From Micromonospora tarapacensis (lineage in GTDB: Bacteria > Actinomycetota > Actinomycetes > Mycobacteriales > Micromonosporaceae), in assembly GCF_019697375.1 (NCBI RefSeq), contig NZ_JAHCDI010000004.1, positions 310,001 through 374,000 of the forward strand: a stretch of 64,000 nt of DNA, given 5' to 3'. Both the position numbers and the translations under genes were made by a program. Of this stretch, positions 1 to 10,019 are shown piece after piece. Each line of letters opens with the position of its first letter. The stretch's first letter is position 1. The notes under the pieces were generated by a model. That model was not told the DNA's origin. It saw nothing but the letters and a program-made list of their open reading frames with translations, and did not search any database.

Positions 1-512
1 AACGGCTCGTTGAGGGTGATCCAGAGCTTGACCCGGTCGCCGAGGCGGGCCGCCATCAGGTCGGCGTAGTCGGCGAAACGGTGTGCGGTGTCGCGGTTCA
101 GCCAGCCGCCGGCGTCCTCCAGCGTCTGGGGGAGGTCCCAGTGGAAGAGGGTGGCGACGGGGTCGATGCCGTGGTCGAGCAGTTCGTCGACCAGCCGTTC
201 GTAGAAGTCCAGCCCGACGGGGTTGACCGTACCGGTGCCGGTCGGCAGCACCCGGGGCCAGGCGATCGAGAAGCGGTACGCGGTGACGCCCAGCCCGGCC
301 ATCAGGGCGACGTCCTCGGCGTACCGGTGGTAGTGGTCGCAGGCCACGTCGCCGGTGCTGCCGTCGATGATCCGACCGGGTGAGCCGGCGAAGGTGTCCC
401 AGATGGACGGGCCGCGTCCGCCGGTCCGGGCGGCGCCCTCGATCTGGTACGCGGACGTGGAGACACCCCAGCGAAATCCGGTGGGGAACTCGGGCATCGG
501 TGCGGTCGGCAT
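1..512 (-). CDS. GH1 family beta-glucosidase, N-terminal part (runs off the window)
   Basis: A family 1 glycoside hydrolase, which hydrolyses beta-linked glucosides by a retaining mechanism. About 170 residues are visible. They include [42 protein letters not shown] and [14 protein letters not shown]. The visible part ends at ITLNEP, whose Glu is the family's acid/base residue; the nucleophile half lies outside the window. The start is the ATG at 512, preceded by a GGGAG ribosome site; a second Met lies five codons in. Family assignment is secure, substrate is not. Confidence 0.93.
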   Translation of the reverse strand, partial: MPTAPMPEFPTGFRWGVSTSAYQIEGAARTGGRGPSIWDTFAGSPGRIIDGSTGDVACDHYHRYAEDVALMAGLGVTAYRFSIAWPRVLPTGTGTVNPVGLDFYERLVDELLDHGIDPVATLFHWDLPQTLEDAGGWLNRDTAHRFADYADLMAARLGDRVKLWITLNEP

Positions 513-698
513 GCGCTCTCCCGGGAAACGCGAGACGTGTTCGGAACTCTAGGGCGAGTCGCGGCGGGGCGCCATAGGCTCCCGGGCCGCAGAGAGCAAT
601 ACCTTTCGGCGTGTCTTCGGCGAACACGTCCATATACGTCCGTTTTTGCGCATACAGTTCCAAATATTGTGGGATGTCCTCACTGGAGGAAGACGGAA

Positions 699-1145
699 AT
701 GATCCTCGTGGAACGCAGCGCGCACGTGGCGGCGCCGGTGGAAGCGGTCTGGGATGTGGTGCAACGGGCCGAGCAGTTGCCGGCCTGGCTGGCCGGGGTC
801 CGCGCGGCCGAGGTCCTCTCGGGGGAGGGCTTCGGCCGGCGGCAGCTGGTCCAGGCCGGCCGCGGTGCCGCGCATGAGGCCGAGGTGATCGCCTACCAGG
901 AGCCGGGCCTGATCGGTTGGCGCGAGCGCGCCAAGGGCGCCGGTGCCCGGGCGGAGGCGCGCACCGAGATATACGTCCAGCTCACCCCCGACGAGGAGGA
1001 GGGTGGGACGGTCGTCCGGCTGATCGTCGTGCGCTGGCCGGCCGGCCCGGTCAAGGCCGCCCTGCTCCGGCTCGGCCTGCGTCGGGTCGGCGCCGACCTG
1101 GAGGACTCGCTGGCCCGGCTGACCGACCTGGCCGCCGTCGGCTGA
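699..1145 (+). CDS. SRPBCC family protein (polyketide cyclase/dehydrase-like)
   Basis: A 148-residue START-like lipid-binding fold protein. It opens with the typical strand and helix (SAHVAAPVEAVWDVV), has a middle GFGRRQLVQAGRG region, and a C-terminal helix (ADLEDSLARLTDLA). Members bind small hydrophobic ligands; no ligand can be inferred here. The ATG at 699 was chosen because it follows a GGAGGAAG ribosome site by about 8 bases, although the frame stays open upstream to 537. It stands alone, divergent from the glucosidase gene, and is followed by a strong hairpin. Confidence 0.85.
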   Translation: MILVERSAHVAAPVEAVWDVVQRAEQLPAWLAGVRAAEVLSGEGFGRRQLVQAGRGAAHEAEVIAYQEPGLIGWRERAKGAGARAEARTEIYVQLTPDEEEGGTVVRLIVVRWPAGPVKAALLRLGLRRVGADLEDSLARLTDLAAVG

Positions 1146-1173
1146 CGGATCGCGTCCCTGGCGTCACCCGCGA

Positions 1174-1219
1174 CGGTGGCGGCCCGGTGTCCCTTCCAGG
1201 TGCACCCGGGCCGCCACCG
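1174..1219 (+). terminator. hairpin terminator after the SRPBCC gene
   Basis: A GC-rich inverted repeat of about 16 bp per arm (cggtggcggcccggtg against cacccgggccgccaccg) with one bulged base and a short loop. It lies 30 bases after the stop codon. No T-run follows, as is common in high-GC actinobacteria. Confidence 0.6.
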
Positions 1220-1242
1220 CTGTCCGCCACCCGGGCCGGTCC

Positions 1243-1775
1243 TCACACCACCACGGTGAACGCGGCGACGCGTACCTCGTCGAGGTGCCGGAACTCGAAG
1301 GACAGCCGGTAGGTGCCGGCCGACGGCACGGTGACGCCGAACGCCACCACCGAGCTGGGTTGGCTCGCCGCCGCGGGGTGCACGTGCAGGTACGCCAGGT
1401 CGCCGTGGCGCAACGCCACCAGGTGCCCGTACGCGCCCAGGTGCCGTTGCAGGTCGTTCACCGGCCGCCCGTCGCGGCCGAGCCAGACGAGCACCTGGTG
1501 GGACTCGCCCGCGCGCAGCCCTCCGTCGAGCGTGATCGTGTACCCGTCCGACCAGGCCGGTCTCCTCGGGCGGGGCGAGCGGGCCGGCGGCGTACCGGCC
1601 GGGGACCGGCAGGTCGACGCCCAGGGTGACGCCCGCCGGTGCGCCCGCAGGCCAGAAGTCGGCGATGGCTCGCAGCGGGCCGGGTGCCGCCGGGGTGACC
1701 GTCACCCGCCAGGTGCCGTCCGCACGCGAACGGCCCGGCACGGTGGAGAACACCGCGCCGGGCCCTGGTCGGGCG
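1243..1775 (-). pseudogene. C-terminal remnant of a conserved beta-rich secreted-type protein, frameshifted
   Basis: Two minus-strand segments in different frames read as one protein. The first (about 1775-1550) gives GTWRVTVTPAAPGPLRAIAD and GVTLGVDLPVPGRY. The second (about 1548-1243) gives DGYTITLDGGLRAGESH, LGAYGHLVALRHGDLAYLHV and VPSAGTYRLSFEF. They join if one extra G near 1549 is removed. The pattern matches a family of actinobacterial proteins in which 'HVHP' beta repeats are followed by 'LGAYGHLVALR'; I know it by pattern and cannot name its function. The N-terminal half is missing, and the remnant abuts the end of aceE. Confidence 0.65.
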
Positions 1776-1785
1776 GACGTCCTGG

Positions 1786-4530
1786 CTAGCTGTCGCCGCC
1801 GGTCTCGCCGACCGGCGCGGCGTTGACGTCGTCGATGGCGTACTTCTTGGCCGCCTCGGCCGGTACGTGCGCCGGCACCGCCCCGCGCAGCGCGAGCTGC
1901 CGCAGCGTCGCGACCGCGATCGACTCGGCGTCGACGTGGAAGTGCCGCCGCAGCGCGTGCCGGGTGTCCGACAGGCCGAAGCCGTCGGTGCCCAGCGAGG
2001 TCCAGTCCCCGGGCACCCAGCGGGAGATCAAATCCGGCACCGCCCGCATCCAGTCGCTGACCGCGACCTTCGGCCCCTCGGCTTCGGCCAGTTTGCGCTG
2101 GATGTACGGCACCCGCTGCTCCGCGCCCGGGTGCAGGAGGTTGTACTCCTCGCACTGCACCGCGTCGCGGCGCAGCTCCGTCCAGGAGGTGACCGACCAG
2201 ACGTCGGCGGCCACGCCCCAGTCCTGGGCGAGCAACTGCTGCGCCTTCAGCGCCCACTGCATGCCGGTGCCCGAGGCCAGCAGGTTCGCCCGGGTTGCGT
2301 CGCCGTCGATCGAGGGAGCGGGGGAGTAGCGGTGGATCCCCTTGACGATCCCCTCCACGTCCACGCCGTCCGGCTCCGCCGGCTGGTGGATCGGCTCGTT
2401 GTAGACGGTGAGGTAGTAGAAGACGTTCTCCGGCTCCGCGCCGTACATCCGGTGCAGGCCGTTCTCCATGATGTGCGCGATCTCGAACGCGAACGCCGGA
2501 TCGTACGCGACCACCGCCGGATTGGTGGCGGCGAGCAGCAGCGAGTGGCCGTCCTCGTGCTGGAGCCCCTCACCGTTGAGCGTGGTGCGGCCGGCCGTGG
2601 CGCCGAGCACGAAGCCCCGGGCCATCTGGTCCGCCGCCGCCCAGAAGCCGTCGCCGGTGCGCTGGAACCCGAACATCGAGTAGAAGATGTACATCGGGAT
2701 CATCGGCTCGTCGTGGGTGGCGTACGACGAGCCGGCCGCGGTGAACGAGGCGACCGAACCGGCCTCGTTGATCCCCTCGTGCAGGATCTGCCCGGCGGTC
2801 GACTCCTTGTACGACAGGAACAGCTCGCGGTCGACCGAGGTGTACCGCTGGCCGTGCGGCGAGTAGATCTTGGCCGTGGGGAAGATCGAGTCCAGGCCGA
2901 AGGTGCGCGCCTCGTCCGGGATGATCGGCACCCAGCGCCGGCCGAACTCCTTGTCCTTCATCAGGTCCTTGAGCAGGCGGACGAAGGCCATCGTGGTGGC
3001 CACCTTCTGCTTGCCCGAACCGCGCTTGACGTCGGCGAACCGCTGGCTGCCCGGGATGGCCAGCGTCCTGCCGCTGGCCCGCCGCGACGGCAGGTAGCCG
3101 CCGAGCTGCCGGCGCCGCTCGTGCAGGTACTGCATCTCGTCGGACTTCTCGTCCGGCCGGTAGTACGGCGGCAGGTAGGGGTCCTCCTCCAGCGCCGAGT
3201 CCGGAATGTCGAGGTAGAGCCGGTCGCGGAAGGTCTTCAGGTCCTCCAGCGTCAGCTTCTTCATCTGGTGCGTGGCGTTGCGGCCCTCGAAGTGCGAGCC
3301 CAGCGTCCAGCCCTTGATCGTCTTGGCCAGGATCACGGTGGGCTGGCCGGTGTGCTCCGTCGCCGCCTTGTAGGCCGCGTAGAGCTTGCGGTAGTCGTGA
3401 CCGCCCCGCTTGAGGTTCCAGATCTCGTCGTCGGTCAGACCCTCGACCATCTTGCGGGTGCGCGGGTCACGGCCGAAGAAGTGCTCGCGCACGTACGCGC
3501 CGGACTCCGCCTTGTAGGTCTGGTAGTCGCCGTCCGGCGTGGTGTTCATCAGGTTGACCAGCGCGCCGTCGGTGTCCGCGGCGAGCAGCGGGTCCCACTC
3601 CCGCCCCCAGACAACCTTGATCACGTTCCACCCGGCGCCCCGGAAGAACGCCTCCAACTCCTGCATGACCTTGCCGTTGCCGCGCACCGGACCGTCCAGG
3701 CGCTGTAGGTTGCAGTTGATCACGAAGGTGAGATTGTCCAGCTCCTCGCGGGCGGCCACCCCGATCGCGCCGAGGGTCTCCGGCTCGTCCATCTCACCGT
3801 CGCCGAGGAAGGCCCAGACGTGCTGGTCGGAGGTGTCCTTGATGCCCCGATGCTGGAGGTACCGGTTGAACCGGGCCTGGTAGATGGCGTTCAGCCCGCC
3901 CAGCCCCATCGAGACCGTGGGGAACTCCCAGAAGTCCGGCATCAACCGGGGGTGCGGGTACGACGGGAGCCCGCCACCGGGATGCGACAGCTCCTGCCGG
4001 AAGCCGTCGAGCTGGTTCTCGCTGAGCCGGTCCTCGAGGTACGCCCGGGCGTACATGCCGGGAGAGGCGTGGCCCTGGTAGAAGATGTGGTCGCCGCCAC
4101 CCGGGTGGTTCTTGCCCCGGAAGAAGTGGTTGAAGCCGACCTCGTAGAGGGAGGCGGAGCTGGCGAAGGTGGAGATGTGACCGCCGACGCCGATCTCCGG
4201 CCGCTGCGCGCGGTGCACCAGCATCGCCGCGTTCCACCGCACGTACGCCCGGATCCGGCGCTCGACGTGCTCGTCGCCGGGGAACCACGGTTCGCGCTCC
4301 GGCGGAATGGTGTTGAGGTAGTCGGTGGTGGTCAGCGACGGCACGCCGACCTGGCGCTCGCGGGCGCGCTCCAGCAGCCGCAGCATCACGTAGCGGGCTC
4401 GCTTGGTGCCACGTTCGTCGATGACACCGTCGAGCGACTCGACCCACTCGCTGGTTTCTTCGGGGTCGATGTCCGGAAGCTGGCTCGGCAGGCCGGCCGT
4501 GATCACCGGGCGCTTGCGTTCCGTAGCCAC
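1786..4530 (-). CDS. aceE: pyruvate dehydrogenase E1 component, homodimeric type
   Basis: This thiamine-diphosphate enzyme decarboxylates pyruvate and passes the acetyl group to the lipoyl domain of E2, feeding acetyl-CoA into the TCA cycle. At 914 residues it has the full length of actinobacterial AceE. Visible marks are the N-terminal [19 protein letters not shown], the cofactor motif [17 protein letters not shown] ending in NCN, and C-terminal blocks such as [10 protein letters not shown]. The start is GTG at 4530, with GAGGGAA about 7 bases upstream. No E2 or E3 gene is adjacent, as in mycobacteria, where the complex shares subunits with others. It diverges from the YjbQ gene across an inverted repeat. 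Confidence 0.97.
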   Translation of the reverse strand: MATERKRPVITAGLPSQLPDIDPEETSEWVESLDGVIDERGTKRARYVMLRLLERARERQVGVPSLTTTDYLNTIPPEREPWFPGDEHVERRIRAYVRWNAAMLVHRAQRPEIGVGGHISTFASSASLYEVGFNHFFRGKNHPGGGDHIFYQGHASPGMYARAYLEDRLSENQLDGFRQELSHPGGGLPSYPHPRLMPDFWEFPTVSMGLGGLNAIYQARFNRYLQHRGIKDTSDQHVWAFLGDGEMDEPETLGAIGVAAREELDNLTFVINCNLQRLDGPVRGNGKVMQELEAFFRGAGWNVIKVVWGREWDPLLAADTDGALVNLMNTTPDGDYQTYKAESGAYVREHFFGRDPRTRKMVEGLTDDEIWNLKRGGHDYRKLYAAYKAATEHTGQPTVILAKTIKGWTLGSHFEGRNATHQMKKLTLEDLKTFRDRLYLDIPDSALEEDPYLPPYYRPDEKSDEMQYLHERRRQLGGYLPSRRASGRTLAIPGSQRFADVKRGSGKQKVATTMAFVRLLKDLMKDKEFGRRWVPIIPDEARTFGLDSIFPTAKIYSPHGQRYTSVDRELFLSYKESTAGQILHEGINEAGSVASFTAAGSSYATHDEPMIPMYIFYSMFGFQRTGDGFWAAADQMARGFVLGATAGRTTLNGEGLQHEDGHSLLLAATNPAVVAYDPAFAFEIAHIMENGLHRMYGAEPENVFYYLTVYNEPIHQPAEPDGVDVEGIVKGIHRYSPAPSIDGDATRANLLASGTGMQWALKAQQLLAQDWGVAADVWSVTSWTELRRDAVQCEEYNLLHPGAEQRVPYIQRKLAEAEGPKVAVSDWMRAVPDLISRWVPGDWTSLGTDGFGLSDTRHALRRHFHVDAESIAVATLRQLALRGAVPAHVPAEAAKKYAIDDVNAAPVGETGGDS

Positions 4531-4715
4531 AGGCGTTCCCTCGGTTGTGTGTGGGATAGGTCTCTAGCGCCATCCTGCCCCGTCGTGGCACTCGGCGTCA
4601 CGTCCACCCGGCGCAAGGGCGACGCTCGACACAGGTACCCACCAGTAACTCTGCCTGCCCGGCTCGTCCGGACCCGCCCTCTCGGAGCCCGCCGGGGCCG
4701 ACCCGGGAAGTCCGA

Positions 4716-4768
4716 CGAGATCTTGGCGCGGGACCGCACCCGAGGGGCACTTCCGGACCAAGATCTCG
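4716..4768. promoter_or_regulatory. perfect 11-bp inverted repeat in the aceE / yjbQ divergent promoter region
   Basis: CGAGATCTTGG at 4716-4726 is repeated as its exact reverse complement at 4758-4768, with 31 bases between. It sits between the divergent starts of aceE (4530) and the YjbQ gene (4803), so it may be a two-site operator or a large hairpin. No regulator can be named from sequence. Confidence 0.45.
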
Positions 4769-4802
4769 AACGGGCCAGGGTCGGTGGGGGCAGGATGGGC
4801 GT

Positions 4803-5207
4803 ATGCGCAGTGAGGTGATCACCGTCCGGACCGGTTCCCGGCCGACCGTCCGCGACATCACGGCCGAGGCCGAGCAGTTCCTCACCGGCACCGGCGACGG
4901 GCTGCTGCACGTCTTCGTGCCACACGCCACCGCGGGTGTGGCCATCATCGAGACCGGCGCCGGCTCGGACGACGACCTGATCACCGCGTTGGACGCCGTA
5001 CTGCCCACCGACGAGCGGTGGCGGCACCGGCACGGCTCGCCGGGGCACGGGCGCGACCACGTGCTGCCCGCGTTCGTCGCGCCGTACGCGACGCTGCCCG
5101 TGCTCGGCGGTCGCCTGGCGCTGGGCACCTGGCAGTCGGTCTGCCTGGTGGACACCAACGGCGACAACCCGACCCGGCAGGTCCGGTTCTCCTTCCTACC
5201 CGGCTGA
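4803..5207 (+). CDS. YjbQ / UPF0047 family protein (secondary thiamine-phosphate synthase type)
   Basis: A 134-residue single-domain protein. The family signature is visible: HVFVPHATAGVAIIE near residues 37-51, the histidine-rich HRHGSPGHGRDHVLPAF around 75-91, and LGTWQSVCLVDTNG near the end. Escherichia coli YjbQ has weak thiamine-phosphate synthase activity, but the true role of the family is unsettled. The neighbouring aceE product is a thiamine-diphosphate enzyme, which is suggestive only. ATG start at 4803; the upstream ggggcagg is a weak ribosome site. Confidence 0.88.
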   Translation: MRSEVITVRTGSRPTVRDITAEAEQFLTGTGDGLLHVFVPHATAGVAIIETGAGSDDDLITALDAVLPTDERWRHRHGSPGHGRDHVLPAFVAPYATLPVLGGRLALGTWQSVCLVDTNGDNPTRQVRFSFLPG

Positions 5208-5284
5208 CCCCCGGTCGCCCGGCTGACCCCTGCGCCGAGCTGCGCCGGACGACGCGGCTGCCGGGGCACCGCCGGCCGTAGGAT

Positions 5285-5770
5285 GTGACGATGCTGCGGC
5301 CACCCCTCATTCCGGTCGGCCCCGACCGGGCCGACCGTTCCGGGCTGGCCGGTGACGCGGTGCGCCGGATCATGCATGTCGCCGCCGCGCTGCGGCACCA
5401 CCAGGATCTCGACATCGCCGCGCTGGGCCTGACCCCGGCCGTCGCCCGGGCGCTGCACCAACTCGACCCGGATCATCCGCTGCCCGCCCGCGACCTGGCC
5501 GAACAGCTGCGCTGCGACCGGTCCAACGTCACCGGACTGGTCGACAAGCTGGAGCGGGCCGGGCTTGTCGAGCGTCGCCCCGACCCGGCCGATCGACGGC
5601 AGAAGACGCTGGTGGTGACCGAGACCGGTCGGCGGATGCGTGACCGGGTGCACCGCGTACTCTCCGACTCCCGGCTGCTGGCCTCGCTCGACACCGAGGA
5701 GTTGGCCAGGTTGCGTGACCTGGTCTGGAAGGTCTCCGACGGTGGTTGCCCGCAGGACTGCGGCCCATAG
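5285..5770 (+). CDS. MarR family transcriptional regulator
   Basis: About 160 residues with a winged helix-turn-helix. The recognition region is LPARDLAEQLRCDRSNVTGLVDKLERAGLVERRPDPADRRQK (quoted in part: RCDRSNVTGLVDKLERAGLV), followed by the wing and a C-terminal dimerisation helix. A Cys pair near the end (GGCPQDCGP) is unusual and could sense redox or metal; that is inference. Start is GTG 5285 or ATG 5291, neither with a strong ribosome site. It lies just upstream of the fused E1 gene and may regulate it. Confidence 0.88.
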   Translation: MTMLRPPLIPVGPDRADRSGLAGDAVRRIMHVAAALRHHQDLDIAALGLTPAVARALHQLDPDHPLPARDLAEQLRCDRSNVTGLVDKLERAGLVERRPDPADRRQKTLVVTETGRRMRDRVHRVLSDSRLLASLDTEELARLRDLVWKVSDGGCPQDCGP

Positions 5771-5897
5771 CGACGCCGGCCGGCGCCGGCCGCGCCGTCG
5801 CCGGACCGACGTGCCACCGGCGGCGTCCGGTCGCCGGCGGGCCGACGCGCCGGTGCGCGAGAACTGCTCGACTGTGCGATGCGTGCGTCGGTCGGTA

Positions 5898-8718
5898 ATG
5901 CTGTCGGACGTGACCACGCCGCAGGATCTCGACGACCGGTTCCGGGACGCGCTGGCCGCGCTCCACGCGCCGCCGCACCGCGCCGACCCGGCGCGTCCGG
6001 TGGCCGACGGCTCCGCGCTGACCGGTGCCCAGCTGCTGGACCTCTTCGACGCCCAGGTCACCAGTCGTCAACTCGACCTGGCCGGTCGCTGGCTGCGTAG
6101 CTTCGGCGAGGGCTACTACACCATCGGCTCCGCGGGCCACGAGGGCAACGCCGCGGTGGCGGCCGTCCTGCGACCCACCGATCCCGCGTTGCTGCACTAC
6201 CGCTCCGGCGCGTTCTACTGCGTCCGGGCCGCCCGGGCGGCCGACCCCGAGCCGGCAGATCCGCAGCCCGCCGATCCGCAGCCCGCCGAGGACCACCTCG
6301 CCGCCACCACCGGCAGCGGCGGGAACGGCGACGGCAGTGACCAGGACGGCGGTGCTGAGCACGACGCCGACGGCTGGAACGGCGACGGAAACGGTGCCGA
6401 CGGCGCGAACGGCGACAGCGGCGGGAACGGTGCCGACGACGGGAACGGCGACGGCGGCGGAAACGGCGACGGCGTTGAGCGCGGCGGGGGTGCGGTCGAC
6501 GGCGGGGTGCGGCCGGCGGAGCCCTCGGCACGCCGGCCGGAAGCGACGGCACCGAGGATCCGGCCACCAGCGGTCGGCAGGGCGGCTCCGCACCGGCCGG
6601 CCGGGAGCTGGGGACGCCGGCGTAGCGCCGGCCGGTCCCGCGGTCGCCGACCGGGTGCTGGCGGCCGGGCCGGCCGGCGGTGGACCGGGTGTCGGTGCGG
6701 CGGCAGGCGGCGAGACCGAGCCCACCGCCGGGACGGCGACGGTGTGGCGGCCGGTGCACCCGGCGTACGCCGAGGCGGCGCGGGATGTGCTGCGCGGCAT
6801 GGTGGCCTCCAGCCAGGAACCGATCGCCGGCGGCCGGCACAAGGTCTTCGGCCGCGCCGACCTCGCGGTCGTCCCGACCACGTCGACCATCGCCTCGCAC
6901 CTGCCCCGGGCGGTCGGCATGGGCCTGGCCGTGGAACGGTTGCGCCGGCTGGACGCCCGGCGGGGCCCGGCCCACCCCGGTGCGGCGCCCGCACCGACGC
7001 CCTGGGCGCCGGACGCCATCGTGGTCTGCTCGTTCGGCGACGCCTCGATCAACCACGCCAGCGCCACCGCCGCGTTCAACACGGCCGGCTGGTACGACCA
7101 CACCGGCCTGCGCATCCCGGTGCTCTTCGTCTGCGAGGACAACGGGCTGGGCATCAGCGTCCGCTCGCCGCAGGGCTGGGTGGCGACCGCCCTGCGGTCG
7201 AAGCCGGGCCTGCGGTACTTCGCCGCCGACGGCGCCGACGTGGTCGGGACCTACGAGGCGGCGGCCGAGGCGGCGGCCTGGGTGCGCCGGCACCGACGCC
7301 CCGCCGTGCTGCACCTGAGCACGGTCCGGTTGATGGGCCACGCGGGCGCGGACGCCGAGAGCGCGTACCGGGACGCCGGGGAGATCGCCGACGACGTGCG
7401 TCGCGATCCCGTGGTCGCCACCGCGCGGCGGCTGGTCGACGCCGGCCTGGCCAGCGCCGCGGAGCTGCTCGACCGGTACGACGAGATCGGTTGGCAGGTC
7501 CGCCGGATCGCCGAGGAGGTGCTCGACGAGCCGAAGCTGACCAGTCCCGCGGAGGTGATCGCCCCGCTGGCCCTCCGGCGGCCGGTCCGGGTCGCCCGGG
7601 CGATCGCCGACGAGGGTGTGCGGGCCGCCGGTCCGGGTGCCGGCGCGCGGGCCGAGGCGTTCGGCGGCAAGCCGCCCGAACTGGCCGGGCCGCTGACCCT
7701 CGCGCAGAGCATCAACGCCGCCCTCACCGACGGGCTGCTCAACCATCCGCAGATGGCGGTCTTCGGCGAGGACGTCGCGGCCAAGGGCGGGGTGTACGGG
7801 GTGACCAAGGGCCTGCGGGACCGGTTCGGCGGGGCGCGGGTGTTCGACACGTTGCTCGACGAGACCTCGATCCTCGGCCTCGGCCTCGGTGCGGGGCTGG
7901 CCGGGCTGCTGCCGGTGCCGGAGATCCAGTACCTGGCGTACCTGCACAGCGCCGAGGACCAACTGCGCGGCGAGGCGGCGACCATGGGGTTCTTCTCCAA
8001 GGGGGCGTTGCGCAACCCGATGGTGGTGCGGGTGGCCGGGCTGGCGTACCAGGAGGGGTTCGGCGGGCACTTCCACAACGACAACTCGGTGGCCGTCCTG
8101 CGGGACGTGCCCGGCCTGGTGATCGCCGTGCCGGCGCGGCCGGACGACGCGGCGGCGATGCTGCGGACCTGCCTGGCGAGCGCGGCGGTGGACGGCAGCG
8201 TCTGCGTGTTTCTGGAGCCGATCGCGCTCTACCACACCCGCGATCTGTACACCGACGGCGACGGCGAGTGGCTGGCCGGCTATCCCGAGCCGGGCGCCTG
8301 GGCCGGCGGGCACGTGCCGGTGGGGCGGGCCCGGGTGTACGGCGTCGGCTCGGCGGAGGACGTCACCATCATCACATTCGGTAACGGCGTGCGGATGTCG
8401 CTGCGAGCGGCGTCGGCGCTGGCCGACGAGGGGATCGGGACCCGGGTGGTCGACCTGCGCTGGCTCGCGCCGCTGCCGGTGGCCGATCTCATCCGGGAGG
8501 CCGCCGCGACCGGCCGGGTGCTGGTGGTGGACGAGACCCGCCGGTCGGGCGGGGTGGGGGAGGGGGTGATCGCCGCCCTGGTCGACGCCGGTTATGTGGG
8601 CGCGGCGCGACGGGTGGCCGGAGTTGACTCTTTTGTGCCGTTAGGTCCGGCTGCCCGTCAGGTGCTGGTGTCCGAGGAGGCCATCACCGAGGGTGCCCGT
8701 ACGCTGCTGGCACGGTAA
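5898..8718 (+). pseudogene. fused alpha/beta E1 subunit of a 2-oxoacid dehydrogenase, frameshifted in a low-complexity linker
   Basis: A thiamine-diphosphate E1 with alpha and beta parts in one chain. The alpha part starts at 5898 (LLDLFDAQVTSRQLDLAGRW, GEGYYTIGSAGHEGNAAVAA) and continues in another frame from about 6640 (KVFGRADLAVVPTTSTIASH, then cofactor motif GDASINHASATAAFN). The beta part follows (LAQSINAALTDGLLNHPQ, FGEDVAAKGGVYGVT, FGGHFHNDNSVAVLRD). Between the two halves of the alpha domain is an Asp/Gly/Asn-rich tract at about 6240-6500. Codon pattern suggests two single-base losses, one near 6500 and one near 6620, giving a net frame change. Either the gene is dead, or the sequence is wrong there. 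The start ATG 5898 has no clear ribosome site; GTG 5910 is an alternative. Confidence 0.85.
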
Positions 8719-8830
8719 ATTTCGTTCCACCCGGTGCGCCACTTGCGCCGGAGGGCACAACTGTGTGGACTTTGCCTGACGGCGCCGAGCGGGCGCCGCG
8801 GCTCGGACGAGGATGAGGAGGCACGCGACA

Positions 8831-9268
8831 GTGAGCGCGACCGCTGGTCAGGCTGCTGACGGGGTACGCAGCCTGGCGGACCGGTTCGGGATCGAGCCGG
8901 GGATGGTCGTCATGGAGATGGGCTACGACGACGACGTCGACTCCGATCTCCGGGACGCCCTGACCGACCGTTGTGGAGAGCTGGTCGACGAGGACACCGA
9001 CGAGGTGGTCGACGCGGTGCTGGTGTGGTACAGGGACGGCGACGGTGATCTGTTCGAGCTACTCGTCGACGCCCTCGGGCCACTGGCCGACAGCGGGGTC
9101 GTGTGGCTGCTGACGCCGAAGGCCGGCCGCGAGGGCCACGTCGAGCCGAGTGAGGTCGCCGAGTCCGCGCCCACCGCCGGCCTCCAACAGACCTCCACGG
9201 TGAACGCCGGCAAGGACTGGAGTGGTGCCCGTCTCGTGCTGCGTCGCGGCGCCAAGGGCAAGAAGTAA
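8831..9268 (+). CDS. DUF3052 family protein
   Basis: A 145-residue acidic protein of a family found across actinobacteria next to aceE and ahpE. Recognisable stretches are LADRFGIEPGMVVMEMGYDD near the N-terminus, DAVLVWYRDGDGDLFELLVD in the middle and GKDWSGARLVLRRG at the end. The function is unknown. GTG 8831 is preferred over the in-frame ATG at 8813 because the GAGGAGG site lies between them at the right distance. The peroxiredoxin gene follows 50 bases later, probably in the same transcript. Confidence 0.9.
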   Translation: MSATAGQAADGVRSLADRFGIEPGMVVMEMGYDDDVDSDLRDALTDRCGELVDEDTDEVVDAVLVWYRDGDGDLFELLVDALGPLADSGVVWLLTPKAGREGHVEPSEVAESAPTAGLQQTSTVNAGKDWSGARLVLRRGAKGKK

Positions 9269-9318
9269 CCCCACCGGCCCGCTGTGACCGCCATCCCGAC
9301 CAGACCCGAGGAGTTCGC

Positions 9319-9783
9319 ATGCCCATCGAGGCCGGCGCCGAGGCGCCCGACTTCGTGTTGAAGGACCAGAACAACCAGGAGGTCCGGCTCTCCGACTTCC
9401 GCGGCCGGCGTACCGTCCTGCTGGTCTTCTATCCGCTGGCCTTCACCGGCGTGTGCCAGGGTGAGCTGTGCGAGGTGCGGGACAACCTCGACGAGTACGC
9501 CAACGAAGACGTCCAGGTGCTGACCGTCAGCGTCGACTCGGTCTACGCCCACAAGATCTGGGCGGACCGGGAGGGCTACCAGTTCCCGCTGCTGTCCGAC
9601 TTCTGGCCGCACGGCGCCGTCGCCCAGGCCTACGGGGTCTTCAACGACGTCGCCGGCATCGCCAACCGGGGCACCTTCGTCATCGACCGGTCCGGCGTCG
9701 TCCGCTTCGCCGAGATGAACATGCCGGGTGAACCCCGCGACCAGCAGGGCTGGCGCAAGGCGCTGGCGGACGCCACGGCCTGA
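9319..9783 (+). CDS. peroxiredoxin, AhpE / BCP group
   Basis: A 154-residue thiol peroxidase that reduces hydrogen peroxide and organic hydroperoxides. The peroxidatic Cys46 lies in FYPLAFTGVCQGELC. A second Cys five residues later (Cys51) matches the position of the resolving Cys in BCP-type atypical 2-Cys enzymes; as I recall it, M. tuberculosis AhpE lacks it. The enzyme may therefore recycle through an internal disulphide; that is inference. ATG 9319 follows a GAGG site. Gene order with DUF3052 matches the mycobacterial ahpE neighbourhood. Confidence 0.92.
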   Translation: MPIEAGAEAPDFVLKDQNNQEVRLSDFRGRRTVLLVFYPLAFTGVCQGELCEVRDNLDEYANEDVQVLTVSVDSVYAHKIWADREGYQFPLLSDFWPHGAVAQAYGVFNDVAGIANRGTFVIDRSGVVRFAEMNMPGEPRDQQGWRKALADATA

Positions 9784-9870
9784 CCGGATCCCAACCGGGT
9801 GCGGCCGTCCGGCCGGGCCGGCGGGTGGCAGGGTAAACTTGCCAACCGCCGGCTCGCCGTACGGCGCTCC

Positions 9871-9945
9871 GGGCGCGTAGCTCAGCGGGAGAGCACTCGC
9901 CTTACAAGCGAGGGGTCGCAGGTTCGAAACCTGCCGCGCCCACCA
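9871..9945 (+). tRNA. tRNA-Val (anticodon TAC)
   Basis: A complete cloverleaf. The acceptor stem GGGCGCG pairs with CGCGCCC, the D arm contains AGCTCAGCGGGAGAGC, the anticodon stem CTCGC pairs with GCGAG around loop CTTACAA, and the T arm is GCAGGTTCGAAACCTGC. Discriminator is A and CCA is encoded (9943-9945). Anticodon TAC reads GUA and other Val codons. A possible -10 (TAAACT) lies at about 9834. Confidence 0.95.
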
Positions 9946-10019
9946 TCCACCACCCGCGCAACCGTTCGGCCGAAGACCACCAGTCCGGGTTTGACCCCGT
10001 GAGGTCGCAGGCTGGCGGG

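Noticed and set aside
893..2257. Long minus-strand open frame across the 3' end of aceE and downstream
   Set aside because: Most of it is a mirror frame of aceE with Arg/Ala/Gly-rich readings. Only the 1550-1775 part has family-like content, which is covered by the remnant entry.
1867..3708. 613-codon plus-strand open frame opposite aceE
   Set aside because: Antisense shadow of aceE: Arg/Val/Leu-rich, no start site or domain, and aceE itself is unambiguous.
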